Assembly (NCBI GenBank): GCA_043822885.1
Contig: JBDRBI010000023.1
Span: 1 to 27,069 of the forward strand
Source of the DNA: Aadella sp043822885
GTDB taxonomy: Bacteria; Omnitrophota; Gorgyraeia; Tantalellales; Tantalellaceae
Length of the DNA: 27,069 nt
Direction of reading: 5' to 3'
In this document: positions 13,815 to 22,874 of the stretch, one piece after another
How positions within the stretch are numbered: position 1 is the stretch's first letter
Layout of the letters: each line of letters opens with the position of its first letter
Notes under the pieces: generated by a model
Told to the model about the DNA's origin: nothing
Seen by the model: the letters and a program-made list of their open reading frames with translations, nothing else
Database searches by the model: none
Translations under genes and position numbers: made by a program

Positions 13815-15471
13815 TTTTGTCTCCTTGTTCAAAAACGCTGATCTTATCCCTGCCGGTCTCTTTAGATTTATAAAGCGCTGAGTCTGCGGCTCTCAATATA
13901 TCTAAATGATCTTCGGAAATATATTCCTCGGTCGTTACTACCCCGCCGCTTATCGTAACTTTCACATTCTCACCTTTTTCCGTGGTAAATTCCATTTCTT
14001 TCACCATAGTTCGTATACGTTCGGCATGTTTTACTATATGCTGTTTTTTTGAACCGGGAGCGAGTACGCAAAATTCTTCGCCGCCGAATCTGGCGACTGT
14101 GTCATTTTTTCTGGAATTTTCGGCAAGTATTTTTGCCACAGCCTTCAGAACCACATTCCCGAATTCATGCCCGTATGTATCGTTCACATTTTTAAAGTGG
14201 TCAATATCATACATCTCCAGCGCGAAATGTTTACTTTCCGTAAGCGCTTTTTTTAATGATGACTTGAGTTTAAGTTCAAAATATTTATACCCATACAGTC
14301 TTGTGAGTCCGTCGGTTATAGACTCTTTTTTAAGCATCATATTTTCAACAGCAAGGCTTATGTACCTGGATCCGTACAGGATCAAAGAAGGTACGATGAC
14401 CAAAAATATGGCCCCGAAATAATCCAACACAATACCGTTGTTCATCGCGACAAATCCGCCTGTAATAAACCCCCCTATCAGTGTAGTGTTTATCACCAGC
14501 CCGTGTACTACCGAAAATCTCAAACCGGATATCACCGCAATAAAGACGAGCAAAAACAAAATAGCAAAATTCAGTTTTTTCCCGCCGTACGATAAAAATT
14601 CTTTCGTTATATAGGTCAATGACTCATTCGCCGCTATCAGAACCCCGGGCATAAGTCCGACAGTTGTCCTGTATGTATCGTGAAACACTTCCGCTTCTAC
14701 CCCTATAAAAACCAGTTTGTCCCTGACCAAAGAAAGATCCGCGGTATTATTTAAAATTTTCCATACGGGTATGGCCGGGAAGCTCCTTCTCGTACCAAAA
14801 TAATGTATGAAAGAAGTATCATCTTCCATTAGCGGCATATTTTTTACGACTTCAGAAGGCGGAAGATCCATGATCTGGGAAGCGGTCTTAACGCTCAGAG
14901 AATAGTCTATTACCTTCCCGCTCGCGGACATAACGAACGGCCTCATCCTTCTTACGGCATTATCCGGGTCTCTGGGCTTATTTACAAAACCGAATGCTTT
15001 TACATTTTCCGCTATTCCTTTTTCCGGCATAACATATTTACCGTCACCGCCGAAATATGAAGCGGCTATGACATTATCCGTGGTTTTAAGAGCTTCCTTC
15101 AGAATAACATCCTGATTAGGGTCATCACTCTTTCCGGTGAATATAAGGTCTATCGAGATCGAAGCGGGATCAAAATCTGAGACCTTGCTTACTATCTCCG
15201 CGACAAAACTTCTCGGCCAGGGCCACCTGACCTCGACATTCCTTATTGATTCATCATCCACACCTATAAGGACCACGTTGTCCACTCGATTGTCCGGCCC
15301 CTTGTACATCTCGGCCAAAGAGTATAAAGCGTCGAATATCTTAAAATCTATTTCCTTCACGATACCAAGCTTCTGCATCCATACCGAATAAACCACGCAA
15401 AGCGCAAAAGTGACCGCCAACGATTTCATCAGAAGCGGTCCCCATATTCTCGAAAAAGTTTCTTTATCCAT
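13786..15471 (-). CDS. CHASE2-GGDEF membrane diguanylate cyclase
   Basis: A 561-residue sensor likely to make cyclic-di-GMP from GTP. It begins with one membrane helix (about 13-30), then an extracytoplasmic CHASE2 domain (about 35-280: FDALYSLAEMYKGPDNRVDN, VLIGVDDESIRNVEVRWPWP). Three membrane helices follow (about 295-370), then a cytoplasmic GGDEF domain starting near SITDGLTRLYGYKYFELKLK. The catalytic motif is GGEEF at 463-467, and the inhibitory I-site is intact as RKND at 454-457. The ribosome site GGGGAGA lies 4-5 nt before the ATG. It is followed by the overlapping PDZ/TPR gene and the HAMP protein, which suggests a joint envelope-sensing function (inference). Confidence 0.92.
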   Translation of the reverse strand: MDKETFSRIWGPLLMKSLAVTFALCVVYSVWMQKLGIVKEIDFKIFDALYSLAEMYKGPDNRVDNVVLIGVDDESIRNVEVRWPWPRSFVAEIVSKVSDFDPASISIDLIFTGKSDDPNQDVILKEALKTTDNVIAASYFGGDGKYVMPEKGIAENVKAFGFVNKPRDPDNAVRRMRPFVMSASGKVIDYSLSVKTASQIMDLPPSEVVKNMPLMEDDTSFIHYFGTRRSFPAIPVWKILNNTADLSLVRDKLVFIGVEAEVFHDTYRTTVGLMPGVLIAANESLTYITKEFLSYGGKKLNFAILFLLVFIAVISGLRFSVVHGLVINTTLIGGFITGGFVAMNNGIVLDYFGAIFLVIVPSLILYGSRYISLAVENMMLKKESITDGLTRLYGYKYFELKLKSSLKKALTESKHFALEMYDIDHFKNVNDTYGHEFGNVVLKAVAKILAENSRKNDTVARFGGEEFCVLAPGSKKQHIVKHAERIRTMVKEMEFTTEKGENVKVTISGGVVTTEEYISEDHLDILRAADSALYKSKETGRDKISVFEQGDKIDEDAEQRG

Positions 15472-15523
15472 ATTCTCCCCGCAAAGTTATGTGCCTATTC
15501 CCGGCACGTGCACAATCAGGATA

Positions 15524-15552
15524 AGTATAACATATGATCTTGCGTCCTACAA
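15524..15552 (-). promoter_or_regulatory. Candidate sigma-70 promoter for the CHASE2-GGDEF operon
   Basis: On the minus strand TTGTAG (15552-15547), a 17-nt spacer, and TATACT (15529-15524) preceded by TGT as an extended -10. The -35 matches consensus at only three bases, the -10 at five. It lies in the 85-nt gap after lnt. A small GTGCC/GGCAC hairpin (15491-15507) follows in the presumed leader. Confidence 0.4.
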
Positions 15553-15556
15553 AATC

Positions 15557-17101
15557 TTATGTATTTTGATCTCTTCGGGATAGTGTTATCCTATCCCCTA
15601 TAAAGATGAAAAATACCATAAAAACACAGAAAAACACAAAAATATCACCGTAAGCGCTGTAGTAGGATCTTACGGAATATATTTCGATCTTATCCGTTTT
15701 GGACCCTGAAATAAATATTTCTCTGCCTCCTTCACCGACAACAGAATAGATCTTTCCTTTTGCTGATATAAAACAGGAAATACCCGTGTTAGCGGCTCTC
15801 ACAAGAGGACATCTGTTCTCAACCGCTCTGAACACGGATGATTGTAAATGCTGACGCGCGGCCGCTGTTTCTTTGAACCAAGCGTCATTGGTCATATTTA
15901 TCAGAAAATCCGCTCCGTTCTTTACTAATTCCCGGGATATGTACGGAAAAATATCCTCAAAACATATGAGTGTACCGAATTTATAAAATTTAGTTTCCCT
16001 TGTCCTGATGCCTGTTCCTGAAGCATCAGAGGTCACAGCTTTTAAGGAAAGGGGCGCATGTCCTTTACCCTTTAAAAAATCGCCTATGGGTTTATCTATC
16101 ACATCTCTAAAAAATGATAAGTACTCCTTGAACGGAATATATTCTCCGAACGGGACTAAATGTGTTTTGTGATATACCTGCACTTCTTCGTCCGTACTAT
16201 CGAAGAGCAGCGCGCTGTTGAAATAATATCCGTTCTCACTGTAGACCGCCCCGATCAAAAGCGGTGTTTTTAATCTTTCCGATAGATCTTTAAATTCCGA
16301 AGCGGAGTCTTCGTTGTTCTCCATGAGATAGGGATAAGCAGTCTCCGGCCAAATTATCATCTTCGTTTCTTGTTCGGAAACTATTTCGGTCAGACTGATA
16401 TATTTTTCTAATATTCTTTCGTTAAAGTTCGGATCCCATTTTTCTTCCTGAGGAATATTTCCCTGCACAATGCTAAGGGTTAAACTGCTATCCGCGGCAA
16501 GATTATTCAGTCTGTATGTGCCATAGGCTGTAACCATCATCAAAAGAAAAAGCGTCGCCGCTAAGTATCTGACCCTTTGCGGTATTCTTTTAATGAAAGC
16601 AAATACCGCGACATTGAAGACTATCATAATGAATGATACCCCGTAAACTCCGGTTATATCGGCTATCTGTATGATGCTTAAGTTCTCGTATTGACTGTAC
16701 CCCAAGGATGCCCACGGAAATCCCGTCAAGACGCGGCCTCTTGCATACTCAAGAACGACCCATACTATCGGAAGAGCTAAAAGATCGATCGATCTTTTAA
16801 ACACATATTTGGCGCATATCCCGAAAATGCCGTAAAAAACAGACAAGACCGTTACCAGAAGTATCATCCCGGGTATGGTTACATTACTGAGCCAATATAA
16901 TGTACTTCCGAAAAAGACCGCTCCGGATATAGCGCCCCATAAAAAACCTCTTTTTGTGCCGGCCTCACTTAGTATCACCAGAAGCGGTACGATCGATATC
17001 CATCCCAGCAAGGTCAGCTCGAACGGAGGAAAAGCAAGTGTCGATAAGATCCCCGATAAGGCGGCAAATATGATATTTCTGAGATATTTTTTATTTATCA
17101 T
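15557..17101 (-). CDS. lnt: Apolipoprotein N-acyltransferase Lnt
   Basis: Adds the third acyl chain to lipoproteins in the inner membrane. The 514-residue length is normal. Several membrane helices fill the first 200 residues, including FAALSGILSTLAFPPFELTL and the GFPWASLGYSQY signature. The nitrilase-like domain carries the catalytic triad: glutamate in IIWPETAYP, lysine in YHKTHLVPFGEYIPF and cysteine in LICFEDIFPYISRELV. NMTNDAWFKETAAARQHLQS is also typical. A last hydrophobic helix anchors the C terminus. The ATG at 17101 is 6 nt after the secA stop with no good ribosome site, so coupled translation is likely. Its presence supports a diderm cell with triacylated lipoproteins. Confidence 0.95.
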   Translation of the reverse strand: MINKKYLRNIIFAALSGILSTLAFPPFELTLLGWISIVPLLVILSEAGTKRGFLWGAISGAVFFGSTLYWLSNVTIPGMILLVTVLSVFYGIFGICAKYVFKRSIDLLALPIVWVVLEYARGRVLTGFPWASLGYSQYENLSIIQIADITGVYGVSFIMIVFNVAVFAFIKRIPQRVRYLAATLFLLMMVTAYGTYRLNNLAADSSLTLSIVQGNIPQEEKWDPNFNERILEKYISLTEIVSEQETKMIIWPETAYPYLMENNEDSASEFKDLSERLKTPLLIGAVYSENGYYFNSALLFDSTDEEVQVYHKTHLVPFGEYIPFKEYLSFFRDVIDKPIGDFLKGKGHAPLSLKAVTSDASGTGIRTRETKFYKFGTLICFEDIFPYISRELVKNGADFLINMTNDAWFKETAAARQHLQSSVFRAVENRCPLVRAANTGISCFISAKGKIYSVVGEGGREIFISGSKTDKIEIYSVRSYYSAYGDIFVFFCVFMVFFIFIGDRITLSRRDQNT

Positions 17102-17107
17102 CTGTCT

Positions 17108-20100
17108 CTAGCTTCCGCAACATTTTTTGTATTTTTTACCGCTTCCGCATGGACAAGGTTCGTTACGCCCTACTTTGATGTCTTCTTTTTTGGCGGAAAC
17201 CCTTAAAACAGGCTTGCCCAAAGCGGAATATTCTTCGTGTTCGAATTTTTCCTGTTCCGGGTTAAAGACCTTTTTTCTGAACTCTTCTTCCATTGTTGAG
17301 ATCTTTATCACGCGTTCCGCGGTCTGTTCGTCTATTTTTATGACAAGTTCTCTGAACATACGGAACGCTTCATGTTGAAACTCTATTAAGGGATCCTTCT
17401 GGGCATACGCTCTCCAGGATATACCTTCCCTAAGTTCGTCTATCTCTCTCAAGTATTCTTTCCAGTTATGATCTATTACCGAAATCATGATCATTTTCTC
17501 AAGCTCTTTCATCTTTTTTTCACCCAAAACTTTTTCTCTGACCGAATATGTTTCTTCGGCCGCCTTGGCGACATTTTCTATTATTTCAGAAGCGCTCCGC
17601 CCTCTTAATTCATCCGGGTTTATATTGATCATGTACTTGTACATTATCTGCCGGGCTAATTTTGTTTCATCGCCGCTTTCTTCCCACTCAACTAACAAAG
17701 ACTCCATGCCTACTTCAAGACATTCAAAAAATTCTTTTTTGAGATCTTCTCCAGAAAGCACCATGCGGCGTCTTTTGTATATGACCTCTCTCTGCTGGTT
17801 CATCACATTATCATACTTCAGAAGATGTTTTCTTATCTCAAAATTTTGACTCTCCACCCTATGTTGGGCTGTCCTTATGGCTCTGGTAACAAGGGGGTTC
17901 TCTATGACCTCTCCCTCTTCCATACCAAGCCGGTCCATGATGTTTCTAATCCTGTCGGACCCGAATATTCTCATCAGATCATCCTCTAAAGATAGATAGA
18001 ATCTGCTTGAACCCGGATCCCCTTGCCTGCCGGACCTTCCCCTAAGCTGGTCGTCTATACGCCTGGCTTCATGCCGCTCTGTACCGATTATCTGGAGTCC
18101 CCCGACATCTACGATCTTAGCGCGGGTCTCTTTTAACTTATCCTGAAATTCACTCATAAAATTATTGAATACTCTTTCTCTTTCATCCGCGTCTTCGATA
18201 TTGAGTTTCTCTACTTCCCTGGCGGAAAGTTCTTCGGGATTACCTCCGAGTATTATATCGGTACCGCGTCCCGCCATATTGGTAGCTATAGTTACCGCGC
18301 CGTACTGCCCGGCCTGCGCTATGATATGCGCTTCGTTTTCATGATATTTGGCGTTAAGAACATTGTGCCGTATGCCGCGTGAGTTAAGCAATCTGCTCAG
18401 CTTTTCGGATTTATCTATCGATATGGTCCCGACAAGCACCGGCCCACCCAAACTGTTCCGATGTCCTACTTCGTCCGCAACAGCGCTGAACTTTTCATGT
18501 TCGGTCTTGTATATGCGATCCGGCATGCTCATTCTCCGTAATGGCCGATTGGTCGGGATCTGAATTACGGATAACAGATATATGTTCTCAAATTCCATTT
18601 CCTCTGTTTTAGCCGTTCCGGTCATCCCCGCGAGTTTATCGTACATACGAAAATAATTCTGCAAAGTAATGGTAGCCAGGGTCTGGCTCTCTCTCTGCAC
18701 CTCGACCATTTCTTTTGCCTCTATGGCTTCGTGTATACCGTCACTGAACCTGCGCCCGGGCATCATCCTGCCGGTAAAGCTGTCGACTATGACGATCTTA
18801 TTGTCCTTGATCACATAATCCACATCTTTTTCGAATAATCTGTAAGCCTTAAGAAGCTGATTGGTACTTTCCACTTTTTTTTGTTTTTCGGAATAAACGG
18901 CTATGAGTTTGGCCTCTTGTTTTATTTTTTCTTCTTTGCTCATCTCCTTATTCGCAAGTTCCGCGATCTCGGCTTCTATATCTTCCAGCACAAAATCCAG
19001 ACCGAATCTTTCTTTCATCATATTGAGTCCGTTAGCATAAAAAGTCACCTCTCGACTTTTTTCGTCAAACACGTAGAACATGCCTTCCAGAAGGTCCGCT
19101 CTCTCTTTTTCCATGATCTTACTGTCCATAAGAGATTGCGTCTTGTCGAACATATCTTTTACCCGCATATCGTTCAGCACCATATCCAAAAACTCTCTGT
19201 TCTTCGGATCCCCCTTGTGAACCAGATATAATAACTGTCCGGCTTCGTCTTTCTTTCCTTCGGCGATCCTTTTCTTTGCTTCCAGTAGACATTCCGTTAT
19301 ATGCCTGTTCTGCGCCTTGACGATCTCCGTCACGACAGGACGCATCTCGTCATAAGATCTATTTGTTTCATCTACCGGCCCGGATATTATAAGAGGCGTC
19401 CGGGCTTCATCTATTAGTATGCTGTCGACTTCATCCACTATGGCGAACGCGGGATGCCCCTGCACAATGTCGTCCTTATCCGACACCATATTGTCCCTTA
19501 AATAATCAAACCCGAACTCATTGTTCGTCCCGTAAACAATGTCACAGGCATACACTTTTTTACGTTCCTCGGGACGCATGTCGTTCTGAATGACTCCTAC
19601 CGAAAGACCTAAGAACTTATAGATAGGCCCCATCCACTCCGAGTCTCTTTTGGCAAGATAATCGTTTACCGTGACAATATGGACGCTTTCTCCCCCGAAC
19701 GCGTTAAGACATGCCGGCAAGGTCGCGACCAATGTCTTTCCTTCCCCCGTGGTCATCTCGGCTATTTTCCCTTGATGTAAAACTATCCCGCCCATAAGCT
19801 GAACGTCAAAATGTCTAAGCCCTGTTGTTCTTTTAGAGGATTCTCTGACAAGCGCGAATACTTTTGCCATATTTTCATTTAATCCAGAATTCTTAATGTC
19901 CCTCAAACGCTTTTTGTGTTTATCCTTTTCGGTATCCGACGCGGAAATAGCTATAGAGGCCCTTATACTTTCAATTTCGTCTCTTGATCCTTCCTTTGCG
20001 GATAATATGGCTTTTTTCATATTTTCCGCTTCTTTTTTTATATCGTCATCGGAATACGAAGACAGCTCTTCTTCCATACCGTTTATACGGTCGATAATAG

Positions 20101-20164
20101 GCTGTGTCTTCCTGAGTTCGCGTTCATTCTGTGTCCCGAATATCCTTCTAATAAATCCAAACAT
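17108..20164 (-). CDS. secA: Preprotein translocase motor ATPase SecA
   Basis: Drives export through SecYEG. Features in order: N-terminal RRIFGTQNERELRK, Walker A in MTTGEGKTLVATLPA, VTVNDYLAKRD, the VDEVDSILIDEARTPLIISG motif, the preprotein cross-linking domain, SFTGRMMPGRRFSDGIHEAI, NMAGRGTDIILGG, LRGRSGRQGDPGSS, the scaffold and wing regions, and a C-terminal zinc motif EPCPCGSGKKYKKCC. At 1018 residues it is longer than the E. coli protein (901); the extra length lies mainly between the DEAR motif and SFTGR, as in several PVC and Bacteroidota SecAs. I chose the ATG at 20164 (AAGGAT 5 nt upstream, family-like MFGFIRRIFG); an ATG at 20191 would add nine unusual residues. Confidence 0.97.
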   Translation of the reverse strand: MFGFIRRIFGTQNERELRKTQPIIDRINGMEEELSSYSDDDIKKEAENMKKAILSAKEGSRDEIESIRASIAISASDTEKDKHKKRLRDIKNSGLNENMAKVFALVRESSKRTTGLRHFDVQLMGGIVLHQGKIAEMTTGEGKTLVATLPACLNAFGGESVHIVTVNDYLAKRDSEWMGPIYKFLGLSVGVIQNDMRPEERKKVYACDIVYGTNNEFGFDYLRDNMVSDKDDIVQGHPAFAIVDEVDSILIDEARTPLIISGPVDETNRSYDEMRPVVTEIVKAQNRHITECLLEAKKRIAEGKKDEAGQLLYLVHKGDPKNREFLDMVLNDMRVKDMFDKTQSLMDSKIMEKERADLLEGMFYVFDEKSREVTFYANGLNMMKERFGLDFVLEDIEAEIAELANKEMSKEEKIKQEAKLIAVYSEKQKKVESTNQLLKAYRLFEKDVDYVIKDNKIVIVDSFTGRMMPGRRFSDGIHEAIEAKEMVEVQRESQTLATITLQNYFRMYDKLAGMTGTAKTEEMEFENIYLLSVIQIPTNRPLRRMSMPDRIYKTEHEKFSAVADEVGHRNSLGGPVLVGTISIDKSEKLSRLLNSRGIRHNVLNAKYHENEAHIIAQAGQYGAVTIATNMAGRGTDIILGGNPEELSAREVEKLNIEDADERERVFNNFMSEFQDKLKETRAKIVDVGGLQIIGTERHEARRIDDQLRGRSGRQGDPGSSRFYLSLEDDLMRIFGSDRIRNIMDRLGMEEGEVIENPLVTRAIRTAQHRVESQNFEIRKHLLKYDNVMNQQREVIYKRRRMVLSGEDLKKEFFECLEVGMESLLVEWEESGDETKLARQIMYKYMININPDELRGRSASEIIENVAKAAEETYSVREKVLGEKKMKELEKMIMISVIDHNWKEYLREIDELREGISWRAYAQKDPLIEFQHEAFRMFRELVIKIDEQTAERVIKISTMEEEFRKKVFNPEQEKFEHEEYSALGKPVLRVSAKKEDIKVGRNEPCPCGSGKKYKKCCGS

Positions 20165-20227
20165 GATCATCCTTGTTGGTTTAAAGTTCATAAACCGATC
20201 TACAAAACCGCGTCTAATTTCATTTAT

Positions 20228-20400
20228 GATCGCAAGCTTTCATTCACAGCGGTATTTTTTAACGTGTTTTTCTAACTTTTCCAGGGGTGTAAAATAAACT
20301 CGTCCGCCGTTGTCGGACTCAGACAGTATTTTACACTTTTTCCCTTAAAAAGTTATAAAAACACTAAAATACCGCAAATGTTCATTCCAAGCTTCCGATC
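20228..20400 (+). repeat. Structured hairpin element, copy A (unrecognised family)
   Basis: A 173-nt nearly complete inverted repeat between prfB and secA. Paired arms: 20228-20239 with 20389-20400 (one mismatch), GCGGTATTTT 20249-20258 with 20366-20375, GTGTTTTTCTAACTTTT 20264-20280 with 20348-20364 (one mismatch), then GTGTAAAATA with TATTTTACAC, and an apical GTCCG/CGGAC stem. The asymmetric bases AACTC and TCAGACAG flank the apical stem. Weak pairing continues outward to 20221/20407. Plus orientation is assigned from this core. The same elements occur at 24515-24698 and, reversed, at 24726-24918. It is co-transcribed with neither gene on the plus strand; minus-strand read-through from prfB is outside it. 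Confidence 0.85.
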
Positions 20401-20451
20401 ATACATGAAGGAAGATCAATATTCCCGCCTCGTCCTTCGTCCTTCGTCCTT

Positions 20452-21562
20452 CTACAAATCCGCAGTCTTCCTAGCACTCATCTTCAAAAACGCCTCTATA
20501 AAATTATCCAAGTCTCCGTCCAACACTTTCTCCGCGTTGGAAGTCTGTTCGTCCGTTCTGTGGTCTTTTACCATTTTATAAGGATGCAGAACATACGATC
20601 TTATCTGACTGCCCCATTCTATTTTTTTCTTATCGCTATTTCCTTTAAATAATGCCTTTTCCTGTTCTCTTTTTTCTTTTTCATAAAGCCGTGCTTTGAG
20701 TATCTTCATAGCTGTAGCTTTATTTTTATGCTGAGACCGTTCATTCTGGCATTGCACGACTATCCCCGAGGGCAAATGCGTGATCCTCACGGCTGAATCC
20801 GTGACATTAACATGCTGTCCTCCGGCACCCGATGAACGATAGGTATCTATTCTGAGATCAGACTCGCTAATATCTATATTTATGTCTCTGTCTAGTTCGG
20901 GAATAACGTCTACGGACGCAAACGATGTATGTCTTCTTTTATTCGAGTCAAAAGGGGATATGCGGACAAGCCTATGTACCCCTCTTTCGGCTTTAAGATA
21001 TCCGTATGCCAGATCACTTTTTACTATAACTGTCGCGCTTTTTATCCCGGCTTCCTCTCCTGAAAGCTGATCTATTATGTCAACTACTCCATTGTGCTCT
21101 TCCGCCCATCTAAGATACATTCTTAAAAGCATCGATGCCCAATCACATGATTCTGTTCCTCCCGCCCCGGAGTTTATGCTTACTATCGCATTACACCCAT
21201 CGCTTTCGGCCCCGAGCAGGCATTTAAATTCCAATTTATCCGCTAATTTGTGTATCTGACGCGCTTCTTCTAAAAGGCTTTCGGCTGACTCTGTATCGCT
21301 ATCTTCTATTATTTCGGAAAGTTCACGCAAAGAATCAAATCGTTCCTTTATCTGATTATAAGGTCCGAGAATAGATCTCAATCCTTTTAATTCTTTTGAT
21401 AAATTATCCGCTTTTTTTTGGTTTTTCCATACATCCGGACTTGCCAGTTCCGTTTCAACCTCTTTCATTCTCTGTGAAGTCTTATCGACGTCAAAGATAC
21501 CCCCTAAGTTCATCAAATTTAGTCCCGACCGCTTCCATTAACTTTTTTAATTCATCTATCAT
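20452..21562 (-). CDS. prfB: Peptide chain release factor 2, with programmed +1 frameshift
   Basis: RF2 ends translation at UGA and UAA. Expression needs a +1 shift: the first frame starts at ATG 21562 (AGGAGG 5 nt upstream) and encodes MIDELKKLMEAVGTKFDELR then GYL before TGA at 21493-21491. Skipping one T joins it to DVDKTSQRMKEVETEL, giving about 369 residues, the normal size. The slip site reads AGGGGGTATCTTTGAC, the canonical RF2 arrangement. The second part has the stop-codon-reading SPF motif (SPFDSNKRRHTSF) and the catalytic GGQ (SSGAGGQHVNVTDSAVR). An ATG in the second frame at 21516 gives an N terminus unlike RF2 and is not used. It lies 52 nt after uvrC is started upstream, before secA. 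Confidence 0.97.
21490..21508 (-). promoter_or_regulatory. RF2 autoregulatory +1 frameshift site
   Basis: Read on the minus strand: CTT AGG GGG TAT CTT TGA C. AGGGGG acts as an internal Shine-Dalgarno sequence, CTT at 21496-21494 is the slippery codon, and TGA followed by C is a poor stop context. From established RF2 biology, low RF2 slows termination at this TGA and favours the shift into the main frame. Confidence 0.95.
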
Positions 21563-21614
21563 TTTTTCCTCCTGTTAAGCGCATTATATCAGTATAATAT
21601 GACCCAGTAAAGCC

Positions 21615-22874
21615 TCACATATTCAACATTTTCTTGCTTCGCAGTTTCCTGTGATATGATATCGCAAAACGATGCGCTTCATCTCTTATCCTTTGAATAA
21701 GGAACAGCACTCTTGAACCGGGCGAAAGTTTTATCGGAATACGTTCCGTGAGATTGTACAAATGATTATGCTCTTTTGCTATACTCGCGATCCGCATGTC
21801 ATCCAGTCCGATCTTCCGCAATTCCTCATGCGCAACGGACAAATGTCCTTTTCCTCCGTCTATTATCACAAGATCGGGAAGCGCGCGGTTCTCTTTTACC
21901 AGCCTGGAATACCTCCTCCTTACGACCTCCCTTATCATAGAATAATCGTCGATAGCATTACATTCTTTTATCCTGAACCTTCTGTAATCCGCCTTATGAG
22001 GACGTCCGGCAACGAATCTGACCATAGATCCTACCGCTTCTTTTCCGCTGATGTTAGATATATCAAAACACTCTATCTTCATCGGAACGGACTTAAGCTT
22101 TAAAATATTTTTTAATTCGTCCAGCTCCCCGAAAACAGGCTCCTGAGCCCTGTTATGTAAAGTTTGTACGGCAGTTAGCGCTTCTATACGTCTTTTAACG
22201 GAAATGGCTTTTTCATACTCTTTTTTTTTGGAGTCTTTTTTCATTTCTTCCCCGAGCGCTTCAATGAGAGACTCTTTCTTGCCTTCTAGGAACTTCTTCA
22301 GCTGTTTAACCTTTCCCATGTACTCCTTATGTGTCACATTGTTCTCGCATGGCCCCAAGCACTGCTCAAGATGAAACTCCAAACATACTTTCTTTTTAAG
22401 CGTCCCGCAGGATCTTAAAGGAAATACTTTTTTCATAAAAGATACCGCTTCTTTGAGCAGTTTTACGTTCACATAGGGCCCGTAATACAAAGCTCCGTCA
22501 TTCATTTTCCTGCGGGTGATAGTAAGTTTCGGGAATTTTTTGTTAATACTTAACTTCAAAAAAGGATAAGATTTATCGTCTTTAAGCTCTATATTGTACT
22601 TCGGTCTATGGTCTTTTATCAATCCGGCCTCATATATCAGAGCTTCCGCCTCGGAAGAGGCGGATATATGATCGATGTATTTTACCTCACAGGCTAAAAG
22701 TTCTAAACGATTATCCCTGACCTTTCCTTCGGTAAAATATGACGCCACTCTTTTTTTTAAATTTATCGCTTTACCGACATAGATAATGTGTTTCTTCTTA
22801 TCCAGGAATTTATATACTCCGGGGGAACCGGGTAACTTACTTATGCGCTGTTCTAAATTCTTATCCTTTTTCAT
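21615..22874 (-). CDS. uvrC: UvrC-type excinuclease subunit, compact form without C-terminal HhH domain
   Basis: Makes both incisions in nucleotide excision repair with UvrA and UvrB. It has 419 residues against about 600 in typical UvrC. Present: GIY-YIG nuclease (GVY 19-21, YVGKAINLKKR 32-42, E82), four cysteines C156, C164, C172 and C176 matching the proposed Fe-S site, the UvrB-binding helix (KKEYEKAISVKRRIEALTAV), and the RNase H-like nuclease with D271 (ECFDISNISG), D339 (DLVIIDGGKGHL) and H401 (RDEAHRFAISYHRKLRSK). Missing: about 130 residues between the UvrB-binding and RNase H-like parts, and the C-terminal tandem helix-hairpin-helix. The stop follows KKMLNM directly; no frame beyond it restores the domain. 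It overlaps murJ by 14 nt. Confidence 0.92.
   Translation of the reverse strand: MKKDKNLEQRISKLPGSPGVYKFLDKKKHIIYVGKAINLKKRVASYFTEGKVRDNRLELLACEVKYIDHISASSEAEALIYEAGLIKDHRPKYNIELKDDKSYPFLKLSINKKFPKLTITRRKMNDGALYYGPYVNVKLLKEAVSFMKKVFPLRSCGTLKKKVCLEFHLEQCLGPCENNVTHKEYMGKVKQLKKFLEGKKESLIEALGEEMKKDSKKKEYEKAISVKRRIEALTAVQTLHNRAQEPVFGELDELKNILKLKSVPMKIECFDISNISGKEAVGSMVRFVAGRPHKADYRRFRIKECNAIDDYSMIREVVRRRYSRLVKENRALPDLVIIDGGKGHLSVAHEELRKIGLDDMRIASIAKEHNHLYNLTERIPIKLSPGSRVLFLIQRIRDEAHRFAISYHRKLRSKKMLNM

Noticed and set aside
20228..20400. Copy A as a simple intrinsic terminator of prfB
   Set aside because: It is far longer than a terminator, lacks a U-run at its end on the minus strand, and has relatives in a promoter region.
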